From assembly GCA_017744495.1 (NCBI GenBank), contig JAGIBE010000144.1:20420-84419 (forward strand): a DNA stretch of 64,000 nt, given 5' to 3'. Source of the DNA: Caulobacter sp. (GTDB taxonomy: Bacteria > Pseudomonadota > Alphaproteobacteria > Caulobacterales > Caulobacteraceae). A program made the position numbers and the translations under genes. Every line of letters starts with the position of its first letter. Positions within the stretch are counted from its first letter, which is position 1. Below are positions 18,688 through 27,741 of the stretch, in pieces. The notes beneath the pieces are model-generated. The model searched no databases. It saw only the letters and a program-made list of their open reading frames with translations, and was not told the origin of the DNA.

Positions 18688-18813
18688 GGCGCGGGCTCCA
18701 TTGTTTACCTAGCGGCTACAGTCATAAGACAAATGGCCGCCACCGTAGAATTCAACAGTGCATATGGTTCGCCTCCTCTCCGCCTGGCAAGGCGTGATGT
18801 CGAGGATGATCCG

Positions 18814-19836
18814 ATGACGAAACGAATGAAGCGCTGGACCCTGGACGGTTTGGGCCGTGATCAGCTGGTGCTGAGCGAGGTCGAAATCCCCACGCCCGGC
18901 CCCAGCGAGGTGCTGGTCAAGGTGGCGGCTCTGTCGCTGAACTATCGCGATAAGATGGTGGTCGAGAGCGGTATGGGTCTGGACCTGGCCTTCCCGTTCA
19001 CGCCGCTCTCGGATTTGGCCGGGACCGTGGCCGCCGTCGGTCCCGGGGTGACGCGGTTCGCCGAGGGCGCGCGCGTGATCTCGACCTTCGTCCCGCACTG
19101 GATCGACGGTCCGGCGCGGGGCTCGGCGGCCGCGCCGGCCTATCCCACGCTGGGCGGTCGCTATCAGGGCGTGGCGGCCGAATATGTCGTGCTGTCGGAA
19201 GAGGTGCTGGCGGCCGCGCCGGTCAGCCTGACCGACATCCAAGCCTCGACCTTGCCGATCGCCGGCCTGACGGCGTGGTTCGCCCTGATCGAGGAAGGGC
19301 GTTTGGCGCCGGGGCAGACCGTGGTGCTCCAGGGCACGGGCGGCGTTTCGCTGTTTGGCCTGCAGATCGCCAAGGCCGCCGGGGCGCGCGCGATCGTCAC
19401 CTCCGGCGACGATGCGAAGCTAGCCCGCGCCTTGGCCCTGGGCGCGGACCATGGCGTCAACCGCCTGAAAGGCGATTGGGCCCAGGACGTCGTCGCGCTG
19501 ACCGGCGGGCGCGGCGCCGATCACATTCTGGAAGTCGCCGGCGGCGACAATTTCGATCGCTCGATCGCCGCCGCCGCCGTCCGTGGACAGATCTCGGTGA
19601 TCGGTCTGCTCGACGGGACGGAGTTGAAAGGCACGGTATTCCCGATGCTTCTCAAACAACTGGCCGTGCGCGGGATCGTGGTCGGCCATCGGCGCGCTCT
19701 GGAGGATCTGGTCCGCTTCGTCGACCAGAGCGGGCTCAAGCCGGTGATCGACCACGAATATGGCTTCACGGACCTGCACCAGGCCCTGGATCACCTGGAC
19801 CACGGACCGTTCGGCAAGATCGTGCTGAAGCTCTAG
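18814..19836 (+). CDS. MDR-family NAD(P)-dependent oxidoreductase (zinc-less)
   Basis: 340-residue medium-chain dehydrogenase/reductase. The GroES-like domain begins near residue 25 and contains SLNYRDKM where zinc alcohol dehydrogenases have a cysteine ligand, and PLSDLAGTVAAVG where they have GHE. The catalytic-zinc ligands are therefore missing and the protein is closer to quinone-oxidoreductase-like members. The Rossmann fold has VVLQGTGGVSLFGLQIAKAAG. The ATG at 18814 follows GAGGATGATCCG. It is divergent from a LysR gene that probably regulates it. The upstream extension of the same frame is antisense to lysR and not coding. Confidence 0.88.
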   Translation: MTKRMKRWTLDGLGRDQLVLSEVEIPTPGPSEVLVKVAALSLNYRDKMVVESGMGLDLAFPFTPLSDLAGTVAAVGPGVTRFAEGARVISTFVPHWIDGPARGSAAAPAYPTLGGRYQGVAAEYVVLSEEVLAAAPVSLTDIQASTLPIAGLTAWFALIEEGRLAPGQTVVLQGTGGVSLFGLQIAKAAGARAIVTSGDDAKLARALALGADHGVNRLKGDWAQDVVALTGGRGADHILEVAGGDNFDRSIAAAAVRGQISVIGLLDGTELKGTVFPMLLKQLAVRGIVVGHRRALEDLVRFVDQSGLKPVIDHEYGFTDLHQALDHLDHGPFGKIVLKL

Positions 19837-19854
19837 ATCGCCGGCGAAGAAAGC

Positions 19855-19878
19855 GGCGCGGGAGGAGCCTCCCGCGCC
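19855..19878 (+). terminator. GC-rich hairpin after the MDR gene
   Basis: GGCGCGGGAG at 19855-19864 pairs perfectly with CTCCCGCGCC at 19869-19878, loop GAGC. It starts 18 bases after the stop codon. There is no T run after it, so it may need Rho or act only as an mRNA 3'-end stabiliser. Confidence 0.6.
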
Positions 19879-20257
19879 GAGTGCGCTTCACCTAAGTCGA
19901 CACGCCGAGGGGGCGCGCCGCGTGCGTGCAGGATCGTCGGCTTAGAAGATAGGGGACGTGTGCAAGCCACCTCCCTACGCCGGCCTCCTACGCGTACGCC
20001 CTCGACAGTCGGAGCACACATCGGCGTTCCCGCAACGATCGCGGGCGCTTGTCCTCGGCGGCTTCCCCCCGCCCGCACGGATTGGCTCCGGCTGAAACTT
20101 ATATTTTCGAACTTCAAGTATGAATGCGGCGGCGTCAATGGCCGGCGCCTAAATTCTCGGCGCCGCTACGGACCTCTGGACTTCGTCGCCGGGTCGTGCA
20201 GGGTTTGCTTCAAACAACCGTTCAAAAACGCGAACCGCAGACGAGGGTGGAACACGC
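19879..20257. other. Intergenic region upstream of the beta-oxidation enzyme
   Basis: About 380 bases with no supported gene. The last 60 bases hold an inverted repeat GTTTG-CTT-CAAAC (20203-20215), followed by a TTCAAA-containing AT-rich patch and a weak ribosome-binding stretch (GAGGGTGG). The repeat is placed where a fatty-acid responsive repressor could act; this is only a positional argument. An AT-rich patch near 20098-20115 could hold a promoter. Confidence 0.4.
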
Positions 20258-22336
20258 ATGGCCGCGATCAACAACGTCACCGATCTGACCGTCGAAGGCG
20301 ACATCGGGGTCGTCACGCTGAACTCCCCGCCGGTCAACGCTCTGTCTGCCGCCGTACGCGAGGGGCTGAAGGGCGCGTTCGAGCAGGCCATCGCCGACCC
20401 GGCGGTCAAGGCGATCGTGCTGATCTGCGAGGGCAAGACCTTCATCGCCGGCGCCGACATCACCGAGTTCGGCAAGGCCATGACCGGTCCGTCGCTGCAG
20501 GACGTGCAGAACACCATCGAGAATTCGCCCAAGCCCGTGGTCGCCGCGATCCACGGCACGGTGTTGGGCGGCGGTCTGGAGGTGGCGCTAGTGGCTCACT
20601 ACCGCGTCGCCGTGCCTTCGGCCAAGGCGGGCCTGCCCGAAGTGAACATCGGCCTGCTGCCGGGCGCCGGCGGCACCCAGCGCCTGCCCCGCGTAGTAGG
20701 CGTCGAGAAGGCGCTGGAGATGGTCACCACCGGCCAGCACGTGCCGGCGAAAGCCGCTCTGGCGATGGGCCTGTTCGACAGTCTGGTCGAGGAAGGCGCC
20801 TTGCGCGACGGCGCCATCGCCTTCGCCCGCGTGGTGCTGGCCGAGGACAAGCCCTTGCGTCGGATCCGCGACCAGAACGAGAAGGTCGAGGCCGCCCGCG
20901 GCAAGCCCGAGATCTTCAGCGACTACCGCAAGGCCAACGCCAAGAAGTTCCGCGGCTTCATGGCGCCCGAGAACAACATCAAATGTGTCGAGGCGGCGGT
21001 GAACCTGCCCTTCGACGAGGGGCTGAAGGAAGAGCGGCGGCTGTTCATGGAGCTGATGACCGGCACGCAGTCGGCCGCCCAGCGCTACGTGTTCTTCGCC
21101 GAACGCCAGGCCGCCAAGATCCCGGACGTGCCCGAGGACACCCCGCTGATTCCGGTCAAGAAGGTGGGCGTGATCGGCGCCGGCACCATGGGCGGCGGCA
21201 TCTCGATGAATTTCCTCAACGCAGGTATCCCGGTGACGATCATCGAGGCCAAGCCGGAGAACCTGGACCGCGGCGTCGGGGTGATCCGCAAGAACTATGA
21301 GAACACCGCCAAGAAGGGCCGCCTGACCCAGGACGACGTCGAAAAGCGCATGGCGCTGCTGACGCCGTCGATGAACCTGGAGGACCTGGCCGACTGCGAC
21401 CTGATCATCGAGGCCGTGTTCGAGCTGATGGAGATCAAGAAGGAGGTCTTCGGCAAACTGGACAAGATCGCCAAGCCCGGCGCGATCCTGGCCTCCAACA
21501 CCTCGTATCTGGACATCGACGTGATCGCCGCCTCGACCTCGCGGCCGGAAAGCGTGATCGGCCTGCACTTCTTCTCGCCGGCAAATGTGATGAAGCTGCT
21601 GGAGATCGTGCGCGGGGCCAAGACCGACAAGTCGGTGATCGCCACCTCGATGCAGATCGGCAAGAAGATCGGCAAGGTCGCCGTGTTGGTCGGCAACTGC
21701 CACGGCTTCGTCGGCAACCGCATGCTGGCCCAGCGCCAGCGTGAGGCCCAGAAGCTGATCCTGGAAGGCGCTATGCCCTGGGACGTCGATCGCGTGCTCT
21801 ACGACTTCGGCCTGCCGATGGGGCCGTTCGCCATGAGCGACCTGGCCGGTCTCGACATCGGCTGGGACCCGGCCAAGACCTCGTCCTCGACCGTCCGCGA
21901 AGTGCTCTGCGAGATGGACCGTCGCGGCCAGAAGAACGGCAAGGGCTTCTATGATTACGACGAGAACCGCGTCGCCAGGCCGAGCAAGGAGGTCGAGCAG
22001 GTGATCCTCGACTTCGCCGAGAAGCGCCAGATTCAACGCCGCGCGATCAGCGACCAGGAGATCCTGGAGCGGTGCCTCTACCCGATGGTCAACGAGGGGG
22101 CCAAGATCCTGGAGGAGGGCAAGGCCATCCGCGCGTCCGACATCGATACGGTGTGGATCAACGGCTACGGCTGGCCCGTCTACACCGGTGGCCCGATGTT
22201 CTGGGGCGAGCTGGTGGGCCTGGATAAGATCCTGGCCAAGATGCAGGAATTCCAGGCCAGGCTGGGGGAAGACTTCAAGCCCTCGGCCCTGCTGGAACGC
22301 CTGGTGGCGGAGGGCAAGGGGTTCAAGGACGCCTGA
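20258..22336 (+). CDS. Multifunctional enoyl-CoA hydratase / 3-hydroxyacyl-CoA dehydrogenase
   Basis: 692-residue fatty-acid beta-oxidation enzyme that hydrates enoyl-CoA and oxidises 3-hydroxyacyl-CoA with NAD. The crotonase half (residues 1-190) has the oxyanion-hole segments [10 protein letters not shown] and [10 protein letters not shown] plus the catalytic-glutamate region [20 protein letters not shown]. The Rossmann half begins near residue 298 with [13 protein letters not shown], and the dehydrogenase catalytic histidine is in [17 protein letters not shown]. Two 3HCDH C-terminal repeats follow. It is like peroxisomal bifunctional enzyme and FadJ. No thiolase gene is adjacent. A separate acyl-CoA synthetase gene follows after a palindromic repeat. 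Confidence 0.95.
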   Translation: MAAINNVTDLTVEGDIGVVTLNSPPVNALSAAVREGLKGAFEQAIADPAVKAIVLICEGKTFIAGADITEFGKAMTGPSLQDVQNTIENSPKPVVAAIHGTVLGGGLEVALVAHYRVAVPSAKAGLPEVNIGLLPGAGGTQRLPRVVGVEKALEMVTTGQHVPAKAALAMGLFDSLVEEGALRDGAIAFARVVLAEDKPLRRIRDQNEKVEAARGKPEIFSDYRKANAKKFRGFMAPENNIKCVEAAVNLPFDEGLKEERRLFMELMTGTQSAAQRYVFFAERQAAKIPDVPEDTPLIPVKKVGVIGAGTMGGGISMNFLNAGIPVTIIEAKPENLDRGVGVIRKNYENTAKKGRLTQDDVEKRMALLTPSMNLEDLADCDLIIEAVFELMEIKKEVFGKLDKIAKPGAILASNTSYLDIDVIAASTSRPESVIGLHFFSPANVMKLLEIVRGAKTDKSVIATSMQIGKKIGKVAVLVGNCHGFVGNRMLAQRQREAQKLILEGAMPWDVDRVLYDFGLPMGPFAMSDLAGLDIGWDPAKTSSSTVREVLCEMDRRGQKNGKGFYDYDENRVARPSKEVEQVILDFAEKRQIQRRAISDQEILERCLYPMVNEGAKILEEGKAIRASDIDTVWINGYGWPVYTGGPMFWGELVGLDKILAKMQEFQARLGEDFKPSALLERLVAEGKGFKDA

Positions 22337-22344
22337 TCTCTCTT

Positions 22345-22461
22345 TCCCTCCCCCTCGATGGGGGAGGGGCAGGGGTGGGGGTGATGCGGCGGTCGCCGCG
22401 CCTCCACGTCAGACGGTGTCACCCCCATCCCCGACCCTTCCCTCATCAAAGGGGGAAGGGA
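22345..22461. repeat. Nested imperfect palindrome, GGGGGAGG family
   Basis: Left arm about 22345-22385 and right arm about 22418-22461 are imperfect inverted copies. Each arm contains its own small hairpin; in the left one CCCTCCCCC (22346-22354) pairs with GGGGGAGGG (22360-22368) around TCGAT. It fills most of the space between the beta-oxidation gene and the acyl-CoA synthetase gene. Similar nested structures occur at 25153-25312 and 39323-39456, and a half-element at 61224-61246. Confidence 0.75.
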
Positions 22462-22482
22462 GTTCTTGTGAGGCGTAGGACC

Positions 22483-24033
22483 ATGACCTCGATCCAATCC
22501 ATGATGACCGCCGACTACGGCGTGATGGGCGACATCCTGCGCCAGCGGGCCGCGGAGCATCCCCAGCACCCGGCCGTGGTCATGGAGACGGGAGAAGCCG
22601 TCACCTACGCCCAGTTCGACGCCCTGGCCGACCGGGTGGCCGCGGCCCTGCAGCGCGACGGGATCAAACAGGGCGAGGCGGTCGCCGTCTGCGCCCTGTC
22701 CTCGATCCCTTATGCGGCGCTGTTCCTCGGCGCCCTACGGGCCGGGGTGGCCGTCGCGCCGCTGGCCCCGTCCTCGACGCCTGAGGCCATCGCCGGCATG
22801 GTCGCCGACTGCGGGGCGCGGCTGTTCTTCCTCGACGCCGGCGTGGCCGAGGCCCAGAAGGCCGCGCCCATCGCCGTGCGCTACATCGCGCTCGATGGCT
22901 CCGACCACGGCGAGACCTTTGACGCCTGGCTGGCCCCGGTCGGCGCGATCCCGGCGGCGGTGGCCATCGGCCCCGACGAGCCGTTCAACATCATCTATTC
23001 CAGCGGCACCACCGGCGCGCCCAAGGGAATCGTCCAGTCGCACGGCATGCGCTGGAAGCACGTATTCCGGGGCGACGCGGTCGGCTACGGGCCCGAGGCG
23101 GTGACCTTGCTGTCGACGCCGCTCTATTCGAACACGACCCTGGTCTGCTTCTTCCCCACACTGGCGGGCGGCGGGACCGTGGTGCTGATGAAGAAGTTCG
23201 ACGCCGGCCGTTATCTCGAACTGGCCCAGCAGCACCGCATGACGCACACCATGCTGGTGCCGGTGCAGTACCGCCGCCTGATGGACCGGCCCGACTTCGG
23301 CGACTTCGACCTGTCCTCGACCCATCTGAAGTTCTGCACCAGCGCCCCGTTCTCGGCCGAGCTGAAGGCCCAGGTCCTGGCCCGCTGGCCCGGCGGCTTG
23401 GTCGAGTATTTCGGCATGACCGAGGGCGGCGGCACCTGCATCCTGATGGCCCACGAGCATCCCGACAAGCTGCACACCGTGGGCAAGCCGGCTCCCGGCC
23501 ACGACATCCGGCTGATCGACGAGGACGGCGTCCAGGTCGGTCCCGGCGTGGTCGGCGAGATCGTCGGCCGTTCGGGCGGGATGATGAACGGCTATCACGG
23601 CCAGCCGGGCAAGACGGCCGAGGCGACCTGGATCTCGCCCGAGGGCTGGCGGTTCATCCGCACTGGCGACGTCGGCCGTTTCGACGAGGACGGCTTCCTC
23701 ACCCTGATGGACCGCAAGAAGGACATGATCATCAGCGGCGGCTTCAACATCTATCCCAGCGACATCGAGGCCGAGATCGTCAAACACCCCGACGTGGTCG
23801 AGGCGGCGGTGGTCGGCGTGCCCTCGGACGCCTGGGGCGAATCGCCGGTGGCCTTCGTGGCGGTGAAGCCTGAAGCGCGAATTGACGCGGAGGACCTCAA
23901 GGCCTGGGTCAACGGTCGCCTGGGCAAGACCCAGAGGCTGGTCGATCTGCGGCTGGTCGAATCCCTGCCCCGCAGCCATATTGGCAAGGTCTTGAAGCGT
24001 GAACTCCGGGACGGCTGGACGGCTTCTGCCTAG
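22483..24033 (+). CDS. Acyl-CoA synthetase / AMP-forming ligase
   Basis: 516-residue member of the ANL adenylating superfamily that activates a carboxylic acid to its CoA thioester. Core motifs in order: the phosphate loop YSSGTTGAPKG, the A5 motif YFGMTEGGG, A7-A8 RTGDVGRFDEDGFLTLMDRK followed by GGFNIYPSDIEAEI, and A10 SHIGKVLKREL with the catalytic lysine. The start at 22483 is preceded by AGGCGTAGGA; upstream in-frame codons lie within the palindromic repeat and are unlikely to be translated. It probably feeds medium or long-chain acids to the neighbouring beta-oxidation enzyme, but substrate specificity cannot be read. Confidence 0.93.
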   Translation: MTSIQSMMTADYGVMGDILRQRAAEHPQHPAVVMETGEAVTYAQFDALADRVAAALQRDGIKQGEAVAVCALSSIPYAALFLGALRAGVAVAPLAPSSTPEAIAGMVADCGARLFFLDAGVAEAQKAAPIAVRYIALDGSDHGETFDAWLAPVGAIPAAVAIGPDEPFNIIYSSGTTGAPKGIVQSHGMRWKHVFRGDAVGYGPEAVTLLSTPLYSNTTLVCFFPTLAGGGTVVLMKKFDAGRYLELAQQHRMTHTMLVPVQYRRLMDRPDFGDFDLSSTHLKFCTSAPFSAELKAQVLARWPGGLVEYFGMTEGGGTCILMAHEHPDKLHTVGKPAPGHDIRLIDEDGVQVGPGVVGEIVGRSGGMMNGYHGQPGKTAEATWISPEGWRFIRTGDVGRFDEDGFLTLMDRKKDMIISGGFNIYPSDIEAEIVKHPDVVEAAVVGVPSDAWGESPVAFVAVKPEARIDAEDLKAWVNGRLGKTQRLVDLRLVESLPRSHIGKVLKRELRDGWTASA

Positions 24034-24162
24034 GTCGAAGATTCCGGACACATTTTTGCCGCGACGGCGCGCCGCATCGGGCCGCCGCGAGTCAGTCGAT
24101 ACGTTTGCTTAACCATAACGGCGCTGTCGTGTGACAGGCCGGATTGTTCGGAAACGATCTCG

Positions 24163-25149
24163 ATGCAAGCCCTTCCCAAAGCCGCCCTGTCGCCCGAAGC
24201 CCGCAAGCAGGCCAAGGCCGAGGCGGCGTTCGCGGCCGCCGGCGTCCCGATGGACTTCGCGGCCGTCGAGAAGGTGCTGCGACAGGGGCTGACCCCGGGC
24301 CTCGACGCCAAGCTGGCCGACCGCTTCGACCGCCCCACCGCCGTGCGCGCCGTCGCCGATCGGGTCAGTGCTCTGACCGCCGCCCTCGTCGCCTCGGGCG
24401 TCCGCTCCGGCGGCGTCTGCATCGTCCCCGCCCTGGCCTCGGCCGCCACCCTGGAGGCGGTCGCCGCCGCCGGCCTGCGGGCCTGGCTGGTGGACGTGGA
24501 TCCCTACAGCTGGATGTTCGACCCGGCCCACCTGCGTGAACGCCTCGGCGAGGCCCCGCCGCCGATCGAGGCCATCGTCCCCACCTGCGCCTTCGGCCGC
24601 GCCCCGGACATGACCGCCTGGGCCGCCTTCCAGCGCGAGACGGGCCTGCCGATCGTGGTCGACGCCACCGACGGCTTCGACGTGATCATGGACGCTCCGG
24701 TTCCGGTGATCGTCGGCCTGCCCAGCGGCCAGGGCGTGTTCGTGGCCAGCCAGGACGCCAGCTTCATCGCCCGCCTTGAAGCCCCCGCCTTCGAAGGTGA
24801 GGCTGGTCTCGAAGGCTGGTCGGGCCAGCGCCTGCGCCTGGCCACCGCCGCCCAGCGCCTGCGCATGCTGCTGCTGGGCGCGCCGATCGGCTTCCAGCCC
24901 GGCTGGGGCATGAGCTGGGTGTCGGACGCCTGGGTCGTCAGCGTCACGGAAGGCGCCGCCCCGGTCGTGGCCGAGAAGCTGGCGCAGATGGGCTATGCGA
25001 CCAATCCGGTCGGCCCGGGTATCGTGATCCGCGACCAGACCCCGGTGGCCGACCGCTTGGCCAAGTCGGTGCTCAGCCTGCCGTTCCATGCGGACTTGGG
25101 GATCGCGGAACTGGACGAGCTGGCCGAAGCGGTGCGGAAGGCGCTCTAA
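24163..25149 (+). CDS. DegT/DnrJ aminotransferase-like protein lacking the PLP lysine
   Basis: 328-residue protein with the fold pattern of DegT/DnrJ/EryC1 sugar aminotransferases. The large-domain pattern is recognisable: GVCIVPALASAATLEAVAAAG, then WLVDVDPYSWMFD, AIVPTCAFGRAPDM and PIVVDATDGFDV, whose aspartates correspond to the PLP-ring contact. The strand that should carry the Schiff-base lysine (normally SFHxxK) reads GVFVASQDASFIARLE and has no lysine. It also appears shorter than typical family members (about 370-400 residues). It is therefore probably not a PLP transaminase; a binding or structural role is possible. ATG at 24163 is chosen on frame and composition, as the Shine-Dalgarno is weak. 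Confidence 0.65.
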   Translation: MQALPKAALSPEARKQAKAEAAFAAAGVPMDFAAVEKVLRQGLTPGLDAKLADRFDRPTAVRAVADRVSALTAALVASGVRSGGVCIVPALASAATLEAVAAAGLRAWLVDVDPYSWMFDPAHLRERLGEAPPPIEAIVPTCAFGRAPDMTAWAAFQRETGLPIVVDATDGFDVIMDAPVPVIVGLPSGQGVFVASQDASFIARLEAPAFEGEAGLEGWSGQRLRLATAAQRLRMLLLGAPIGFQPGWGMSWVSDAWVVSVTEGAAPVVAEKLAQMGYATNPVGPGIVIRDQTPVADRLAKSVLSLPFHADLGIAELDELAEAVRKAL

Positions 25150-25152
25150 CAA

Positions 25153-25312
25153 CACCTTCTCCCAGAGGGAGAAGGAGGGGCCCGCGACGAAGTCGTGGGA
25201 GGATGAGGGGTTACACCCTCACCGGCGTGCCGGCACGCCGTCGACCGTTCCTAACCCCTCACCCTCCCATTGCTGCGCAATAGGTCCCTCCCTCTCCCTC
25301 TGGGAGAGGGTT
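25153..25312. repeat. Nested imperfect palindrome between convergent genes
   Basis: 160-base element whose two halves are imperfect inverted copies over most of their length, centred on the perfect 18-bp palindrome at 25223-25240 (GGCGTGCCGGCACGCC core). Each outer end has its own hairpin (TTCTCCCAGAGGGAGAA on the left, CCCTCTCCCAGAGGGAGAGGG on the opposite strand at the right). It occupies exactly the gap between two genes that end facing each other and may act as a bidirectional terminator. Confidence 0.75.
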
Positions 25313-26332
25313 CTAATTAGCCGCAGCGTAGGCCTCGACCTCGGCCACCCGCCGCGCCTTCTCCCCCTCATCCAAGAACGACCCCGTGAAGCTGTTCTTG
25401 GCCAGGGTCACCAGCTCGTCCCGCGTCAGGCCCACGGCCTCCGCCGTCTGGACATAGTTCTCCAGCAGGTAGCCGCCGAAATAGGCCGGGTCGTCGGAAT
25501 TGACCGTGGCCTTCAGGCCCAGCTTCAGCATGCGCTTGAGCGGATGCAGCTTCAGGTCCGACACCCCGCACAGCTTCAGGTTCGACAGCGGGCAGACGGT
25601 CAGGGTCGTGCCGTCCTGCACCAGGCGGGCGGTCAGGCAGTCGTCCTCCAGGGCGCGGTTGCCGTGGTCAATGCGGTCGACGACCAGGGTGTCCACCGCC
25701 TCCCAGACATAGGCCGGCGGGCCTTCCTCGCCGGCGTGGGCCACGACCTTGAGGCCCAGGTCCCGGGCCGCCTGCATGACGCGGGCGAACTTGGCGGGCG
25801 GGTGGCCGACCTCCGAGGAGTCCAGCCCCACCCCGGCCAGCTTGGACAGGTGCGGCTTGGCCTGCTCCAGGGTGGCGAAGGCCGAGGCCTCGTCCAGGTG
25901 GCGCAGGAAGCAGAGGATCAGCTTGGAGGTGACGCCCAGCTCGCGCTCCGCCTGTTCCATGCCCTCGACCAGGCCGTCGATCACCGTCTCGAAGGCCACG
26001 CCGCGATCGGTGTGGGTCTGGGGGTCGAAGAAGATCTCGGCATGGGTCCCGCCGTCGGCCGCGAGGCGGCGGAAATAGGCCAGGGCCAGGTCCTTGAAGT
26101 CGGCCTTGGTCAGGAGCACGCCCGCGCCCTGGTAGTAGATGTCCAGGAAGTCCTGCAGGTTGGAGAAGGCGTAGGCGGCGCGGATCTCGTCCACGGACTT
26201 GAACGGCAGGGTCACGCCGTTGCGCGCGGCCAGCTCGAACATCAGCTCGGGCTCGAGGCTGCCCTCGATGTGCATGTGCAGCTCGGCCTTGGGCAGGCCG
26301 CGGACGAAGGCTTCGAGGTTGGTATCGGTCAT
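25313..26332 (-). CDS. Adenine deaminase (adenosine deaminase-like, type 2)
   Basis: 339-residue zinc hydrolase of the adenosine/AMP deaminase family. Zinc ligands and catalytic residues can be placed: H19 and H21 (ELHMHIEG), H199 and E202 (VVAHAGEEG), H223 (RIDHGNR) and D280-D281 (NSDDPAYFGG). The segments FFDPQTHTDRG, LDSSEVGHPPAKF and TVCPLSNLKLC are those of the subgroup shown in fungi and bacteria to deaminate adenine rather than adenosine, so purine-base salvage is the likely role. The frame stays open upstream to 26932, but homology begins at the ATG at 26332; the extension runs into repeats and is not believed. Confidence 0.9.
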   Translation of the reverse strand: MTDTNLEAFVRGLPKAELHMHIEGSLEPELMFELAARNGVTLPFKSVDEIRAAYAFSNLQDFLDIYYQGAGVLLTKADFKDLALAYFRRLAADGGTHAEIFFDPQTHTDRGVAFETVIDGLVEGMEQAERELGVTSKLILCFLRHLDEASAFATLEQAKPHLSKLAGVGLDSSEVGHPPAKFARVMQAARDLGLKVVAHAGEEGPPAYVWEAVDTLVVDRIDHGNRALEDDCLTARLVQDGTTLTVCPLSNLKLCGVSDLKLHPLKRMLKLGLKATVNSDDPAYFGGYLLENYVQTAEAVGLTRDELVTLAKNSFTGSFLDEGEKARRVAEVEAYAAAN

Positions 26333-26384
26333 GGCGGGATTATGAGCGTCGGGGGCAGGGGGATTCAACAGGGATCGTTCGGAT

Positions 26385-26454
26385 GGGGATGCGCCCATGG
26401 GCACGTCCCCATCAGACGCATCGCCAGACTTGGGGACACGCGCGCGCATGTCCC
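26385..26454. repeat. Pair of GGGGACATGCCC-type palindromes
   Basis: Two hairpins, 26385-26410 (GGGGATGCGCCC paired with GGGCACGTCCCC) and 26432-26454 (GGGGACACGC paired with GCATGTCCC). They are degenerate copies of the element that forms the perfect palindrome at 36033-36109. It lies in the upstream region of the adenine deaminase gene. Confidence 0.65.
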
Positions 26455-26996
26455 GACCGGGAAACCCGGCGGGTGGGAGGCGGCGGAGCGTCCGGGCCAT
26501 GCCCGGTGTAGAGTTGGTGGAGTGTACCGTTTCGACAGGGTCTGGACGCTCCGCGCGGATCGTTTTCAAGAAGCCTTCGGATCGCGGATTTTTAACCCGC
26601 TCCGATGGAGGCCCCCGACGGGCGGAAGGTTGACGTCCCTTCCGGACCGCCCGGGCGATTTCAGCCCGGGCCTGCTGCATTCGCCGATCCTTCGCCGCCA
26701 GGGCTTCGTCCCGATGTTTCAGGGAGCCTGCCCAGGTCCGTCGCGAAAGAGGTCCGGAAGGACCGCCGACGAATACTTCCCGCTCGACCGCCCCTGTCGC
26801 ACGTTTCGGTCGCCGGCCGGACGTCCTCCCCACGACAGGGCGAGAATGAGTATGCGGGCGGTTTGAACGCGGCGGCGGTTGTGACGCTGATTTTTCTTCA
26901 AAGCTTTGAAATTGTTGAGGCCTGCTCAGCAATTCGCGGGGATTGAGCGGCCTCTATTCCCGCCAAAGCTCCCTTCGCCACACGAAGGGGAGCCAT
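26455..26996. other. Gene-free stretch with small hairpins
   Basis: About 540 bases where overlapping open frames exist on both strands but none has a recognisable domain or a consistent coding signature. Two adjacent perfect hairpins are visible: CGGAAGG/CCTTCCG (26623-26629 with 26638-26644) and GCCCGGGC with itself (26649-26656 with 26664-26671, loop GATTTCA). A third hairpin CCCTTCG/CGAAGGG lies at 26971-26989. An AT-rich patch occurs near 26885-26920. A structured RNA is possible, but I could not match it to RNase P RNA, tmRNA, 6S or SRP RNA. Confidence 0.35.
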
Positions 26997-27139
26997 CCTT
27001 ACATCTCACGGCGAGACGATCGCCGGGCTGGGCAGGTCACTCAAGGACGACGCGTCGCGTCGCCGCGGAGCGGCCGGCGGAGCCGGTCCTTGACTGACCT
27101 GCCCAGCCCGGCACGCTGCAGCCTCCAAGAGATGTAAGG
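26997..27139. repeat. Long inverted repeat with 27-bp and 11-bp stems
   Basis: Inner arms 27022-27048 and 27086-27112 are inverted copies over 27 bases with a single mismatch (core GGGCTGGGCAGGTCA). Outer arms CCTTACATCTC (26997-27007) and GAGATGTAAGG (27129-27139) pair perfectly. The 37-base loop is GC-rich and has its own pairing potential. No open frame of note crosses it. It marks the left border of the lower-GC accessory genes. Confidence 0.8.
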
Positions 27140-27210
27140 CTCACACCGACCGTGGAGGTCGGCTTCCGACCCTGAGCGGACATCGGACTCGCTAGAGCTC
27201 GCGCCTAGAC

Positions 27211-27564
27211 TTAAGCTCTGTCTTTGAGACTGTAGATCTCGAAGGCAGCACGCACGTCGTTGCCTTCGACATGTTCGATCGTCTCGATAGCCTCAAGGGC
27301 CTCGTGAGCCACCTCGAAGCTGCCCGTAACGACCAAGTCGGTGAGCAAAGCCAAGTGAGGTGCGCAGTTGAGATATCTGAGCGCATGGACCAACGTGCCG
27401 CGATTGTTGGCGAGTTCGGGCCGTTGGATCAGCCTTACAAGAACCTCATCCACCCCATCGCACTTTGCTTCAGCGAGATGAAGCGCCAAGGCGTTGCGCG
27501 TCGCGCCGTCTTTGGCGTTTTCGAGCGAGAGCAGTTCCGAGGTGGTTACTTCGAAATTATTCAT
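27211..27564 (-). CDS. Small HEAT-repeat-like protein of unknown function
   Basis: 117-residue acidic helical protein. The pattern of alternating amphipathic helices, with NRGTLVHALRYLNCAPHLAL and VVTGSFEVAHEALEAIETI, resembles short HEAT-repeat adaptor proteins. There is no signal peptide or membrane segment. GC content is visibly lower and rare codons more frequent than in neighbouring genes, suggesting horizontal acquisition. The start ATG at 27564 has only a weak upstream AGG. The overlapping plus-strand frame of similar length has no domain-like pattern and was not chosen. Proteins of this kind sometimes serve as immunity factors; no toxin gene is seen nearby. Confidence 0.6.
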   Translation of the reverse strand: MNNFEVTTSELLSLENAKDGATRNALALHLAEAKCDGVDEVLVRLIQRPELANNRGTLVHALRYLNCAPHLALLTDLVVTGSFEVAHEALEAIETIEHVEGNDVRAAFEIYSLKDRA

Positions 27565-27741
27565 GAGCCTGTTGTAGCTCGAACGGTGAAGGGCCGACAG
27601 CCGACCTATGGCGGACCATACGCCTAACGGGCGACTGATCGACGTTCAAAGTCAGCGCCAGCCCGAAAGACCGCTTTCGACCCGTTGCGGACCTTAGTCG
27701 CCCGCTCCATTCTGCCATGGCCTAGCTCTTGGAGAGGTCTC

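Noticed and set aside
26333-26932. N-terminal extension of the adenine deaminase frame
   Set aside because: No similarity to the family, runs through palindromic repeats and has arginine/proline-rich composition; the family start is at 26332.
26455-26996. RNase P RNA, tmRNA or 6S RNA
   Set aside because: The conserved RNase P core and the tmRNA tag sequence were looked for and not found.
27629-27703. Integron attC site (GGGCGACT / AGTCGCCC inverted repeat next to GCCTAAC)
   Set aside because: Only one core-like site; the second GTTRGRY end is missing and no integrase is present.
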